The notes beneath the pieces are model-generated. The model worked only from the letters and a program-made list of their open reading frames with translations. It ran no database searches and was not told the DNA's origin. This document shows, in pieces, positions 41,943 through 50,528 of a DNA stretch of 64,000 nt (position 1 is the stretch's first letter; the number at the start of each line of letters is the position of its first letter). Origin of the DNA: an uncultured Clostridia bacterium (GTDB lineage: Bacteria > Bacillota > Clostridia > Christensenellales > UBA1242). Where the stretch lies: positions 13,738 through 77,737 of the forward strand of contig CALKLQ010000004.1 in NCBI GenBank assembly GCA_937992055.1. The letters run 5' to 3'. Position numbers and translations under genes: made by a program.

Positions 41943-43400
41943 ATGAAAAAGAAGCTTTTAATTTTATCAATACTCTTTTCTTCAATAATGCTTGTTGGAT
42001 GTAATAACGAGGCAAAGTTTTCTAAAGACACCACGATAAATGACTTTAATGTTTCTGGTATGAAATTGGAAAGTGTAAAAGAAAATTTGACCAACCAAAT
42101 TAAAGCGAAAAATGAAAAGACAAAAATAACTTTAAAATATGATGATAAAAGCTATGAAATTTACGGTAAAGATTTACAACTGCCTAATGTTGAACAAATT
42201 GTTCAAAATGCTTATGAACAGACAAAGCCAAAAGACGTTTTTGAAAAGATTGGCGTTAAGAAGAGGGATAAGTTTGTTAATGTAAGGGCAGAGGACATGA
42301 TGCAGGGGCTCAATCAAAAAATTGACGAGATTGCAAATCAAATCGAGTGTCAACCACAAGAGCCTGAAGTTGTCTTCAATCCACAAAAAGAAACCCCTTT
42401 TGAGGTTTCTAGTGAAAAGATGGGGGTTAGTGTAGACAAGGAAAAACTTTACACTTTAATAAACGAATCTCTTAAAACAGGCGACCAAGTTGACATTGAG
42501 ATACCCGTTGTTTTAACATCCACAGAAACAACAAAAGATGAGGTGTTAAAAAATTTACAGGTGAGAGGAAGTTTTAGTACAAATTACTCTTCCTCGGTTG
42601 ACGGAAGAAAACACAACGTTCAGCTTGCACTTTCCGCCTTCAATGGGTTGGTTGTAGAGCCAGAACAGGAAATTTCTTTTAATGAAATAGTGCAAAAAAA
42701 TATAAATGACGATGATTTCCAAACCGCTAAAATAATATTAAATGGTCAATTTGTTGATGGTAAGGGCGGAGGAATTTGTCAGGCATCAACTACCCTTTAC
42801 AACGCACTTTTGATGGCTGACTTAGAAATTTTGGAGGTGAACCCACATTCCTTGCCAGTTGGCTATGTATATCTTGGTTTTGATGCTATGGTGAATCGAG
42901 GAAGCTCCGATTTAAGATTTAAAAATAACACAGCTTATCCAATTTACTTTAAAACTTGGGGAGATGAAACAGATGCCTATGTTGAGGTGTATGGACAACC
43001 ATGGGAGGATGGACTAAGTGTTAGACGTAGGGCAGAATTTGTGGGAACTATTCCTCATAATGGAGATAAAATCATTCCAGATACAGAAGGATTGTACAAG
43101 GATAAAATAACCTTTAAGGGAGAGTACTATAGAGTTAAGTATCCATGTGAGGGTTATGAGGCAAAAGCATATATAGATTATTTAAAAGATGGCGAAGTTT
43201 TAGAAGAAAAATTTATTAGACATGAAAAATATGGTCCAACTCAAGGAATAATCTATGAGGGCACAGAGGACCTTATTGAGGGGTTAACCCTTCCAGAAAA
43301 CGATGTGAAGTATATTCCGCCACAAAGTCAAACCCAAACTAACGGTGAAACTGTAACAGAAAAAATACAAAATACAAACCCTCCTAAATATAATCCATAG
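41943..43400 (+). CDS. VanW-family lipoprotein
   Basis: 485 residues beginning MKKKLLILSILFSSIMLVGC, so lipid-anchored through Cys20. A tandem peptidoglycan-binding-like region (about 35-200, VSGMKLESVKENLTNQI, FEVSSEKMGVSVDKEKLYTLI) precedes the VanW core (about 212-350: FSTNYSSSVDGRKHNVQLALSAFNG, GGGICQASTTLYNALLMADLEI, RNxG-type SDLRFKNNTAYPIY). VanW proteins occur near vancomycin-resistance and sporulation genes without a proven activity. Here it follows the gerABC genes by 42 bases with a GAGGTG site, likely the same transcript, suggesting a spore-envelope role. No resistance genes are near. Confidence 0.9.
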   Translation: MKKKLLILSILFSSIMLVGCNNEAKFSKDTTINDFNVSGMKLESVKENLTNQIKAKNEKTKITLKYDDKSYEIYGKDLQLPNVEQIVQNAYEQTKPKDVFEKIGVKKRDKFVNVRAEDMMQGLNQKIDEIANQIECQPQEPEVVFNPQKETPFEVSSEKMGVSVDKEKLYTLINESLKTGDQVDIEIPVVLTSTETTKDEVLKNLQVRGSFSTNYSSSVDGRKHNVQLALSAFNGLVVEPEQEISFNEIVQKNINDDDFQTAKIILNGQFVDGKGGGICQASTTLYNALLMADLEILEVNPHSLPVGYVYLGFDAMVNRGSSDLRFKNNTAYPIYFKTWGDETDAYVEVYGQPWEDGLSVRRRAEFVGTIPHNGDKIIPDTEGLYKDKITFKGEYYRVKYPCEGYEAKAYIDYLKDGEVLEEKFIRHEKYGPTQGIIYEGTEDLIEGLTLPENDVKYIPPQSQTQTNGETVTEKIQNTNPPKYNP

Positions 43401-43472
43401 AAGTTAGATTTAGCTTAAAAGTTTAGAAAATTGCTTTAAATAATGAAAAAAATGTTAGATTTTCATTTATAA

Positions 43473-43510
43473 AAGGGAGATGTCTTATTAAGCAATAAGA
43501 TATCTCCCTT
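43473..43510. terminator. Terminator of the ger-vanW operon
   Basis: AAGGGAGATGTCTTATT (43473-43489) pairs with AATAAGATATCTCCCTT (43494-43510) around AAGC: a 17-base stem with one wobble. The T-rich tract is weak on the plus strand (AAATTATTTTTATT), and the stem may serve the convergent gene as well. Confidence 0.75.
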
Positions 43511-43545
43511 AAATTATTTTTATTAAATTTTGATAGGTTTAGGTT

Positions 43546-43971
43546 TTATTCAAAATTTTTGATATATTCTTTGAATGCCATTTTTGCATCATATGCATCT
43601 TCATCGCTATATCCATTTTCAATAGAAATTTCCTCACCTGATTCATTGCAAAGGGTGTCGTTTCGATATTTAGGTCTTATAAAGTCGCCTTCAATAATGA
43701 CCTCATATAAAGTTTCGTCTTCCAAGGTGAGTTTCTTACTATACTTTCTGTAAACAAATTTTTGCTTGTTTTTTGCTTGTGGAGACTTTTTTTTAGGTTT
43801 ATTGTAATTTTTGCTATAAGACACAACGCAATTTTTTTTTGCCTCATTATACGCTGCTATTGCAGCCTCTTCATCTTCTGAGGAGTATCCATTTCTTTCA
43901 GTTATAGGTCTGCCAGAACCATCACATAAAATTCCATTTATGAAAACCATTCCATTAATTTCTTCACGCAT
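43546..43971 (-). CDS. Small protein of two internal repeats, unknown function
   Basis: Start taken at ATG 43971, with AAAGGA ahead of it, rather than a TTG at 44019; 141 residues. Two repeats align: LCDGSGRPITERNGYSSEDE followed by EAAIAAYNEA in the first half, and LCNESGEEISIENGYSDEDA followed by YDAKMAFKEY at the end. Each is a beta-turn segment with a conserved NGYSxEDxxxA helix cap, joined by a basic Lys/Pro/Gln-rich linker (NKPKKKSPQAKNKQK). No signal peptide or membrane helix. The repeat could be a small protein-binding module; I cannot name a family. It follows gltX by about 65 bases on the same strand. Confidence 0.65.
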   Translation of the reverse strand: MREEINGMVFINGILCDGSGRPITERNGYSSEDEEAAIAAYNEAKKNCVVSYSKNYNKPKKKSPQAKNKQKFVYRKYSKKLTLEDETLYEVIIEGDFIRPKYRNDTLCNESGEEISIENGYSDEDAYDAKMAFKEYIKNFE

Positions 43972-44036
43972 AGTTTTTTCCTTTGAAATTATTTTATCAA
44001 ATATTGACGTTTCAGTCAATACGCATTTTTTAACAA

Positions 44037-45692
44037 CTACTCAGCCTTTAAAAGGGATAGACACTTTTGAATTTTTGATTTTGTGTTATCTTTTAAGATG
44101 GTGCAAATTGTCCAAAGGTCTGGAGAGTTTTTTCTTTGACTTATTGCCACTCTAAGCATGGTGCAAACATCTGCCACATTTCCTTTGTAGGCGTTTGGAT
44201 TTTTTTTGTATTCTTTGTTGTCAATACAAAAGCCAAGTTTTTCTGCCATTATTTTAATTTTATCAAACCATGTCTGTTTGTCATCGTTATAATCAAAGAT
44301 TGAAAGATAACTTTCTAAAACCATTGCCATATCATTCTTGTTAATTCCAATAAGCTCATAGTCTTGAAGCTTGCAAGAATTTTCAAAAAACATATAGTTA
44401 AAGAAGGATTTAAAGTCGCCATACTTTGCAAAATCTTTTCTCTTTTTTTCGCCCGTTCTGTCTATAGAAAAAACTTTAATTGCATATTCTTTGTTGTCTT
44501 TCAAAATATTATAAAATTCAACATCAAATTCTTTTGAATACTCACAAACTCTGTCATAAACTTGCTCCGCAGAAAGGTTGGCTATGATATTTTTTGAAAT
44601 GTCACAGAGTTTTGCCATGTCAAATAGGGGATTTGAGCTTCCTATCTTGTCTATTTGGAAATTGAAATTTTTATAGCTCTCCTCTGGGTTATTGAGTCTC
44701 CAAATCTCGTAGTTACTGTTGGCAAGAGTCAAAAGATATTCTAAAACTGCCTCTTTTGGAAATCCATTTGTCTTGAAGAACCTCATATCAGCTTCAGGGT
44801 CTTTTCTTTTGCTCATTTTTCGTTTGTTGCCAGTTTCTTCATCAATTTTACAAATTAAAGGTGTGTGAATATATTTTAATCTTTCAAAGCCAAGGGCATC
44901 AAAGATTTCTAGATGTGCGGGAAGGGAGGCGAACCATTCATTTCCTCTTACCACTACGCTTGTCCCCATTAAATGATCATCAACAGCGTGGGCGAAGCAG
45001 TAGGGTGGTATTCCGTTGTTTTTAATTAATACAATATCTTTACAATTGGCAGGCATTTCCCTTTCACCACCAATAAGGTCGTATGTTAAAATTTTATCAT
45101 CCTTTTCCCCTTTAGATTTGAGCCTTAGGGCAAATGCTTTGCCTTGTTTTAAGTTGTTTTCAATCTGTTCAAAACTAAGGTTTCTACAAACATCTTTGTG
45201 TTCTAGTTCCTCATTTTCTTGAAGCATTTGTCTTCTGTTTTCTTTTATCTCTTCCAAAGAATGGGTCTGTTCACAAAAACAAGGGAAGGCAAGTCCACGT
45301 CTTACAAGTTCTTTTGCATAAGTCTTGTAAATATCAAGTCTTTGGCTTTGGATGTATGGACCATATTCACCCTTTTGTCCTTCCAAAGTCAAACCCTCAT
45401 CAATTTCTATTCCATACTCTTTAAGTATTCCAAGAGCGACATCTCCGCTTCCTTCAATCTCTCTTTTTTTGTCGGTATCTTCAAGCCTAAAGTAAAAGAT
45501 TCCGTTTGAATTTGAGGCAATAAGTCTATCAATAAATGCGGAAAAAAAGTTTCCAATATGCAGGTAGCCGGTTGGGCTAGGCGCGAATCTTGTAACCAGT
45601 CCACAAGTTGTTCTCTTAGGATATTTTTTTTCATAATATTCGGGTGATTTTGCATTTGGGTATAAAAGGTTGGCTAATTTTTCGTAATCCAT
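44037..45692 (-). CDS. gltX: Glutamyl-tRNA synthetase
   Basis: Start chosen at ATG 45692 (GGAG 7 bases ahead) over the TTG at 45704; 551 residues. A class I synthetase: RFAPSPTGYLHIGNFFSAF holds the HIGH motif as HIGN (His45-Asn48), RLEDTD follows, and KMSKRKDPEADM is the KMSKS loop. An N-terminal extension of about 30 residues and a length above the usual 480-500 place it in the longer clostridial subtype (GlxRS with insertion). Whether it charges only tRNA-Glu or also tRNA-Gln cannot be decided here. It is the last gene of an operon whose upstream members are envelope-type proteins, an odd combination. Confidence 0.93.
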   Translation of the reverse strand: MDYEKLANLLYPNAKSPEYYEKKYPKRTTCGLVTRFAPSPTGYLHIGNFFSAFIDRLIASNSNGIFYFRLEDTDKKREIEGSGDVALGILKEYGIEIDEGLTLEGQKGEYGPYIQSQRLDIYKTYAKELVRRGLAFPCFCEQTHSLEEIKENRRQMLQENEELEHKDVCRNLSFEQIENNLKQGKAFALRLKSKGEKDDKILTYDLIGGEREMPANCKDIVLIKNNGIPPYCFAHAVDDHLMGTSVVVRGNEWFASLPAHLEIFDALGFERLKYIHTPLICKIDEETGNKRKMSKRKDPEADMRFFKTNGFPKEAVLEYLLTLANSNYEIWRLNNPEESYKNFNFQIDKIGSSNPLFDMAKLCDISKNIIANLSAEQVYDRVCEYSKEFDVEFYNILKDNKEYAIKVFSIDRTGEKKRKDFAKYGDFKSFFNYMFFENSCKLQDYELIGINKNDMAMVLESYLSIFDYNDDKQTWFDKIKIMAEKLGFCIDNKEYKKNPNAYKGNVADVCTMLRVAISQRKNSPDLWTICTILKDNTKSKIQKCLSLLKAE

Positions 45693-45704
45693 TTTTTTCT
45701 CCAA

Positions 45705-46670
45705 TTAAATTAAATCTTTTGTAAAATTCGCAAAATTATTGCACGCCTCAACAAAGTTGTCAACCGTATTAGTATAGGCAACTAGGGAAGGGTTTTTAGC
45801 TTTATATGACTCGCTGTCTTTGTGATATTCATCTAAATTGATTTTATCAAGAGCTAACAAAAACCTATCTTGTTCAACATCAAACACCTTTTTGAAATTT
45901 AGCCATTTAGAATATTTTTCATAGCTTGTTTCTAAGGGCATTTCTTGGTTTTTCAAATCACTAGCAAGAGTTAATAAAGCTGTGCTTGAACCTTTAAATT
46001 CGCCATCAAACGCCCTCATGGTAAGGTCGATAAAGTTGTTGGTTATAGAGTTTATTGCATAGCTTGTTGCCAAACTTACAATCGCTTTATCTTTTTCAAA
46101 ATCTTCTTGGGTTTGTGGCAGGGTTTGATAACCAGCTTGATAGGCATTGTTGAAGGTTTTGTTAAAAGTTTCTAAAGAATATAAAAATTTTGAATATTCT
46201 TTTTTGAACTCTCTAAGCTTTTGTTTGGCGAAGCTAGACTCTTCGTTTTCATAAACGGCTTGTTCAAAAACTTGCTTTGAATTTAAAAATTCATTTGTGT
46301 TTTGTTTTAGTGTGTCCAGTTGGTTTTGTAAAGCTTCAAATTTTTGTTTTATATCGTTTGAATTTTTGTCGTTTAATAAAATAGGTTTAACTGAAAACAC
46401 ATCACAAAGTGAGTTAAATTCAAATAAAAGATTTCTATAAATTGGTTCGTAAACCTCTTTAAGTGTTTGGCTAAGACTTGAGTTTTCAATAAATGGAGTA
46501 TAGGACAAGGCTTGTCCTGAGGTTAAAAATGCATATTTTTCATCGTTTTTAAATTCCTCTATCTTTTGATAGGTTGGTGTCCAAAAATCTTGGTTTTCTT
46601 TACATCCAGAAAGCCAAATTGCGCTTAAACAAATAGGTATCATTAAAAATATTGCTAAAAATTTTTTCAT
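45705..46670 (-). CDS. Lipoprotein, helical, unknown function
   Basis: 321 residues with a lipoprotein signal (MKKFLAIFLMIPICLSAIWLSGC, Cys23). The mature part is almost all alpha-helix with heptad-like spacing (KSKQVFEQAVYENEESSFAKQKLREFKKEYSKFLYS has the flavour of a coiled coil), ending ACNNFANFTKDLI. GGAGG precedes the start, which lies one base after the stop of the next upstream gene; similar all-helical design in both suggests they form a complex at the membrane surface. Nothing indicates an enzymatic role. Confidence 0.75.
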   Translation of the reverse strand: MKKFLAIFLMIPICLSAIWLSGCKENQDFWTPTYQKIEEFKNDEKYAFLTSGQALSYTPFIENSSLSQTLKEVYEPIYRNLLFEFNSLCDVFSVKPILLNDKNSNDIKQKFEALQNQLDTLKQNTNEFLNSKQVFEQAVYENEESSFAKQKLREFKKEYSKFLYSLETFNKTFNNAYQAGYQTLPQTQEDFEKDKAIVSLATSYAINSITNNFIDLTMRAFDGEFKGSSTALLTLASDLKNQEMPLETSYEKYSKWLNFKKVFDVEQDRFLLALDKINLDEYHKDSESYKAKNPSLVAYTNTVDNFVEACNNFANFTKDLI

Positions 46671-46671
46671 T

Positions 46672-47568
46672 TTATGCCTCCTTCAAAAATGCGATGGCAT
46701 TGTTTATTTTTATTAATTTGTCTTCCTCTTGGTCTTGTTTGATTTCACCTTCTAGGTTAGTACCTAGTTTTAAAAGGTCTGTGTTTAAATCTAACAAATT
46801 TAAGTCTTCTAAAAGTTCATTATAAAATTCAAGATTTTTATAAAATAACCTGCTTTGGCTTTCAAGCTTGTTTGAAAAACCTAATAAAATTTTACTATTA
46901 TTAAAAAGGTCAAAGGCTTGGAGATTTGAATTTTTTTGCAAATTGTTCCAAACGGTTAATATAGAAAGCATTTTGCAAGAGAGTGGATTCAATGTGACAT
47001 CCTGCTCTAACTCTAAAACTATTTGAGTTGATTTATCCACAAATTCATAAAAATTGTTGATTAATTTGTTGTTTAAATCATAGAGAGCAAAAATATAGGT
47101 GTTTGTTGTTTTTGCTGTTGGGTTTGACGACTCCAAAAACAAATTTAATTGGGAAGAGATGTAATTTGAAGTGTCTTCAAGTTGCTCATTCATTTGCTTT
47201 AAAAGCTTTTTCATTGCTCTGCAATTAGAGTTGTAGAGTTTGGTATTTGAGGCATAGGCAAGCTTGTTTGAGTTAAAATTATTGATTTTCTCAAGGGACT
47301 TTAAAACATTATAAGTTTTTTCTAAATTGTAATAGGCATCCAAATTTAACTCTGGGTCCTCTTTTAATGAGGAACAAAGTTGAGATAAATTTTGATTTAC
47401 CTCAAATTGTTCCTTAAATTTTTGGTTGCTATTCAATTCGAGAGTATATGAATAGGCGTCTAAAGCTTTAGGTTTTGGAAAAATCAGAAAAACGGCAAGC
47501 AAAACGAGCGTTGCCACAACGACAAATATAATTATGTATTTTAAAATAGATTTTGCTTTTGTGCTCAT
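46672..47568 (-). CDS. Single-pass membrane protein with helical outer domain, unknown function
   Basis: 298 residues: short cytosolic N-terminus (MSTKAKSILK), one transmembrane helix (about 11-32, YIIIFVVVATLVLLAVFLIFP), and an all-helical extracytoplasmic domain rich in Leu, Asn and Lys. TAGGAGG precedes the ATG. Together with the lipoprotein downstream it forms a pair of predicted outward-facing helical proteins, preceded by a frameshifted carboxypeptidase-regulatory-type lipoprotein. No family recognised. Confidence 0.75.
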   Translation of the reverse strand: MSTKAKSILKYIIIFVVVATLVLLAVFLIFPKPKALDAYSYTLELNSNQKFKEQFEVNQNLSQLCSSLKEDPELNLDAYYNLEKTYNVLKSLEKINNFNSNKLAYASNTKLYNSNCRAMKKLLKQMNEQLEDTSNYISSQLNLFLESSNPTAKTTNTYIFALYDLNNKLINNFYEFVDKSTQIVLELEQDVTLNPLSCKMLSILTVWNNLQKNSNLQAFDLFNNSKILLGFSNKLESQSRLFYKNLEFYNELLEDLNLLDLNTDLLKLGTNLEGEIKQDQEEDKLIKINNAIAFLKEA

Positions 47569-47577
47569 AAAATCCTC

Positions 47578-48376
47578 CTAGGAAACAAATTTAAATACAA
47601 ATGAAATGTTATAGCTATACCCAGATGAAATGGAATTGATTCCAGAAGCAGATAAATAAATGCAATCATTATCATCTAGATTGGAGTCAAAAAGGGTGGC
47701 GCTACTAAAAATAACTCTCGTAGTTTCATTTACGACTGCCTCATTTTTATCATAACTGTAATACATTCTTAGAGCATACTTAATTTTAAAATCAGCCACG
47801 CCATTTTCAATATCAAATGAAAAACTGTCGTTATAATTTAATATATTAGTTGGAACCTGCTTTTCCACATATTGGGTGGAATCTCTTTCGATTATTTGTG
47901 TGTCGTTAAAAAAGACGGTTATTCCACTAAACTTTGACGCAGTTTTTGCCCGAGACAATGTAATTAAAATTATTTGTTGGAAGGGAAATTATGCTGGTTG
48001 GGGTGAGTAAAATTTCTTCCAGCTTTAATTTTCCAGAAAGCAAAACTGCCTCTTTTGCAACAAAATCGATGGAAGTTTGAGGGCTTGCAGCAATCATTTT
48101 TGGGGTAAATTTATAACCTTGTTTAACCGCAAAAATTTCTAGTTCTTTTTTTTGAGAGGTGAAGGTGAATTCTCCATTTTCATCTGTGGTCGCATAATGA
48201 TTTACATTGTCCACAATTTTTACGCCTTCAAGACCTTCGCCTTGAAAGGTCACCTTTCCAAAATAGGTTAGATAATTGCCTTTATCAAAAGAAATCTTGC
48301 ATCCAGTGAAAATGAACTGAACACAAAATATCATCAAAAAAGCTAAGATAAAAAGATGTTTTTTAATAAGGTTCAC
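47578..48376 (-). pseudogene. Lipoprotein with carboxypeptidase-regulatory-like domain, frameshifted
   Basis: First frame (GTG 48376 to stop at 47927, 149 codons): lipoprotein signal with FTGC (Cys26), then a transthyretin-like fold, GKVTFQGEGLEGVKIVDN, ATTDENGEFTFTSQKKELEI, FAVKQGYKFTP. Near 47945-47958 the frame closes while the +1 frame stays open to 47578 (126 codons: SKFSGITVFFNDTQIIERDS ... SYNISFVFKFVS), with no ATG or ribosome site of its own. The junction lies near a run of A (GGGCAAAAACTG on the minus strand). One indel would restore a single protein of about 265 residues. It could be a true mutation, an assembly error or, less likely, programmed frameshifting. Heads the operon ending in gltX. 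Confidence 0.65.
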
Positions 48377-48531
48377 CCCATCTTAATTATAGTCATGAAA
48401 CAACTGAAAATATACATCAACATCTATATAGTAAATGCTAATATAATAATTATAACAATAAACAATAAAGAATGCAATAAAGTTTACAAAATTTGCAGTA
48501 AAAGGGCTGGTAAAAAAAACATAAGTTATAA

Positions 48532-48570
48532 AATAGCTCCAAATGTTAATAAAAACAATTTGGAGCTATT
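48532..48570 (-). terminator. Terminator of the 48588 gene
   Basis: AATAGCTCCAAAT (48532-48544) pairs perfectly with ATTTGGAGCTATT (48558-48570) over a 13-base loop, 17 bases beyond the stop of the minus-strand gene; T residues follow on the minus strand and also on the plus strand (48572-48580). Confidence 0.75.
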
Positions 48571-48587
48571 ATATTTTTTTATTAATC

Positions 48588-48965
48588 TTAAGGTTTATCA
48601 AAAAAGGCAAACATATTTGAAAGTTGTCCAATGCACATTATAAAATCAAAAAATTTATCCATAAAGGTGTTTTCATTTGGTATTTCAGCAAGGAGGGTGC
48701 CGCCACTAATTGAAAAACCATAAATTTTCAACACATTAGAAATGCACATTTTCACATCAGTTGAAGAAAGTTCGTACAAGTCATTCATGTATTTTAAGGT
48801 GGATTTATTGTCTGTTAAAAACACCTTTCCAGAACGTTCTTCCAATCTAAGATCAATCTCTTTACCATTTAAAAAAGTTGCTTCTGTCTTGATTGTATAG
48901 CCCTTGTCTGTCTTTTGAAAAACTATACAATTTTTTGATTTTTCAATTAAATTTTCAATTTTCAT
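48588..48965 (-). CDS. DUF1828-like small protein
   Basis: 125 residues with a strong GAGGAG ribosome site. Middle segment LRLEERSGKVFLTDNKSTLKYMNDLYEL resembles the core of DUF1828, where a short beta meander ends in LTDDGxTIxxL. Phage- and plasmid-linked DUF1828 proteins are uncharacterised. The C-terminal part is helical (MDKFFDFIMCIGQLSNMFAF). No signal peptide. The next gene upstream (49786-49004, same strand, 38 bases away) is also of unknown function, and the pair has its own promoter, so they may form a two-gene accessory module. Family call tentative. Confidence 0.6.
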   Translation of the reverse strand: MKIENLIEKSKNCIVFQKTDKGYTIKTEATFLNGKEIDLRLEERSGKVFLTDNKSTLKYMNDLYELSSTDVKMCISNVLKIYGFSISGGTLLAEIPNENTFMDKFFDFIMCIGQLSNMFAFFDKP

Positions 48966-49003
48966 AATTTCTCCTCATTTAATAAAAGTTTATCATTATT
49001 GTT

Positions 49004-49786
49004 TTAATTTGGCAAATTATTAATCAAATTTTTGTCAGTAGTTTTGCAAATTATATTTTGTGGAGCATGAAAGTTAAATCGTTTCATGACATAATCATGA
49101 TATTCTTGTAGATTTTTAAGTAATGGAGCTTTTTCCACATCATAGTGACCAACAAGGTCAAAGCTTGGGAAAACCACGGCAAATTTTTCGCTATAAAAAT
49201 GTTCATGAGGACCCAAAACACTTACTTTTTTATTTGCAATTTTTCCATGGTCGAAGCGATTGACATGAGGACATTTGGGATTTATATCAAGTCTATAGGC
49301 AAGAAGTGGGAACCCTTTAAAATGAATATGCACGCTTATGCTATTAAATTCCTTATTTTCTTTTTCATTTTTTATATATGTTGTGATTGTGCTGATGCTA
49401 AAAAGAACTTTTTTACCCTTATAGTTTCCAAAGAAATATTCTATTTCATGCTTGTAAATTTTATTTTTTTTGCTTTCATACACTGTATTGCAAAATGCTT
49501 TTTGCTTTTCGCAAGACATCATGCCATTGAATATGTTTTGCCTTAAAACTAAAAACTGTTTTTGCTGAATTGAAAACTGGTTCATTCCTTCAATTTCATC
49601 TTGTTTTGAAAAATTAAAATCTTTATTTATATCAAAGCCCAGCTTTTTAGACACCTCAAATATGAGTTTTTCCTTATTCTTTTCGTAGCCGGAATAAAGC
49701 CGTTTTTGCAAAAACTCTCTCTCATTGATATTGAGTTTGTAAGTTGCTTTTTTGAAAAGAATGGAGCTTAGGCTATTTTGTTTCAT
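49004..49786 (-). CDS. Unknown protein with His-rich motif, partner of the DUF1828-like gene
   Basis: 260 residues, no signal peptide. The N-terminal 100 residues are helical and basic; the C-terminal 130 are beta-rich with a suggestive cluster: ISVHIHFKGFPLLAYRLDI, CPHVNRFDH, then VLGPHEHFYSEKFAVVFPS. The pattern RxD...HxN...G..HxHxY recalls small prophage-type proteins of unknown function (DUF6978-like), which I offer only as a possibility. The histidines could bind metal. The ATG at 49786 has no ribosome site but sits right at the predicted transcription start, so the mRNA is probably leaderless. It is divergent from ung, sharing a compact promoter region. Confidence 0.6.
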   Translation of the reverse strand: MKQNSLSSILFKKATYKLNINEREFLQKRLYSGYEKNKEKLIFEVSKKLGFDINKDFNFSKQDEIEGMNQFSIQQKQFLVLRQNIFNGMMSCEKQKAFCNTVYESKKNKIYKHEIEYFFGNYKGKKVLFSISTITTYIKNEKENKEFNSISVHIHFKGFPLLAYRLDINPKCPHVNRFDHGKIANKKVSVLGPHEHFYSEKFAVVFPSFDLVGHYDVEKAPLLKNLQEYHDYVMKRFNFHAPQNIICKTTDKNLINNLPN

Positions 49787-49792
49787 ATGTTT

Positions 49793-49821
49793 AGTGTAGC
49801 ATGGTTATTTTTAAAATTCAA
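49793..49821 (-). promoter_or_regulatory. Promoter of the 49786/48965 gene pair, leaderless
   Basis: On the minus strand: TTGAAT (49821-49816), 17 bases, TACACT (49798-49793). Six bases separate the -10 from the ATG, so transcription should begin at the start codon itself. Confidence 0.55.
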
Positions 49822-49827
49822 TATGTT

Positions 49828-49857
49828 TTGACAATTTTCCACCTTAAGTGATATAAT
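49828..49857 (+). promoter_or_regulatory. ung promoter, leaderless
   Basis: TTGACA (49828-49833), 18 bases, TGA-TATAAT (-10 at 49852-49857). Eight bases to the ATG at 49866 leave a leader of about two bases; no ribosome site. Only six bases separate this -35 from the divergent promoter's -35. Confidence 0.75.
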
Positions 49858-49865
49858 TTTCTTGT

Positions 49866-50525
49866 ATGATAAAGATAGCAAAAAATTGGTTTGAAATTTT
49901 ACGCCAAGAATTTGAAAAACCTTATTTTAAAAGTTTGCAGAACTTTTTGAGTGAAGAATATAGCAAAAAAACTATTTATCCACAAATGGATAACATTTTT
50001 AATGCTTTAAACTACACAAAGTTTGAAGATGTTAAGGTGGTGATTTTTGGACAAGACCCCTATCATGGTCCTGGGCAGGCTCATGGACTAGCCTTTTCGG
50101 TTTTAGATGGTGTGGCACTTCCGCCCTCTCTTAAAAATATATTTAAGGAAATTGAAGATGAGCTTAATATAAAGTGTTTTGATAGTGGCAATCTAGCTCG
50201 CTGGGCAAGGCAGGGAGTGCTTCTTTTAAACACGGTTTTAACCGTGGAACAATCAAAACCCAACTCACATAAAAACAAGGGATGGGAAATTTTCACTCAA
50301 GAGATAGTAAAAAAACTTTCCATGCGTGAAGATAAACTTATTTTTGTTTTGTGGGGAGCAAATGCCAGGGTGTTTGAGCCTTTAATTTCTCCTAGACATG
50401 TGATATTAAAAAGTGCACATCCAAGTCCTCTCTCAGCCTTTAATGGTTTTTTTGGCAATGGACATTTCGCCAAAATAAATCAAATTTTGATTGAGGAAAA
50501 CAAAACACCTATTGATTGGAGGTAA
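49866..50525 (+). CDS. ung: Uracil-DNA glycosylase, family 1
   Basis: Removes uracil from DNA as the first step of base-excision repair. The 219-residue protein has the water-activating motif GQDPYHGPGQAHGLAFSV (Asp64, His67), LLLNTVLTVE, and the minor-groove loop SAHPSPLSAFNGFFG with the catalytic histidine. Length is typical (about 220). The ATG lacks a Shine-Dalgarno sequence but follows a consensus extended promoter by eight bases. It is followed after 3 bases by a DUF2726 gene with its own GGAGG site, so both are cotranscribed. Confidence 0.97.
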   Translation: MIKIAKNWFEILRQEFEKPYFKSLQNFLSEEYSKKTIYPQMDNIFNALNYTKFEDVKVVIFGQDPYHGPGQAHGLAFSVLDGVALPPSLKNIFKEIEDELNIKCFDSGNLARWARQGVLLLNTVLTVEQSKPNSHKNKGWEIFTQEIVKKLSMREDKLIFVLWGANARVFEPLISPRHVILKSAHPSPLSAFNGFFGNGHFAKINQILIEENKTPIDWR

Positions 50526-50528
50526 ATT

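Noticed and set aside
47940..47960. Programmed frameshifting in the split lipoprotein
   Set aside because: The required shift is +1, whereas the A-run there resembles a -1 slippery site; a plain indel is simpler.
48356..48643. Plus-strand ORF of 95 codons
   Set aside because: Composition is Asn/Ile/Lys-rich like translated spacer, it runs through a terminator hairpin and into the antisense of the DUF1828-like gene, and it has no ribosome site.
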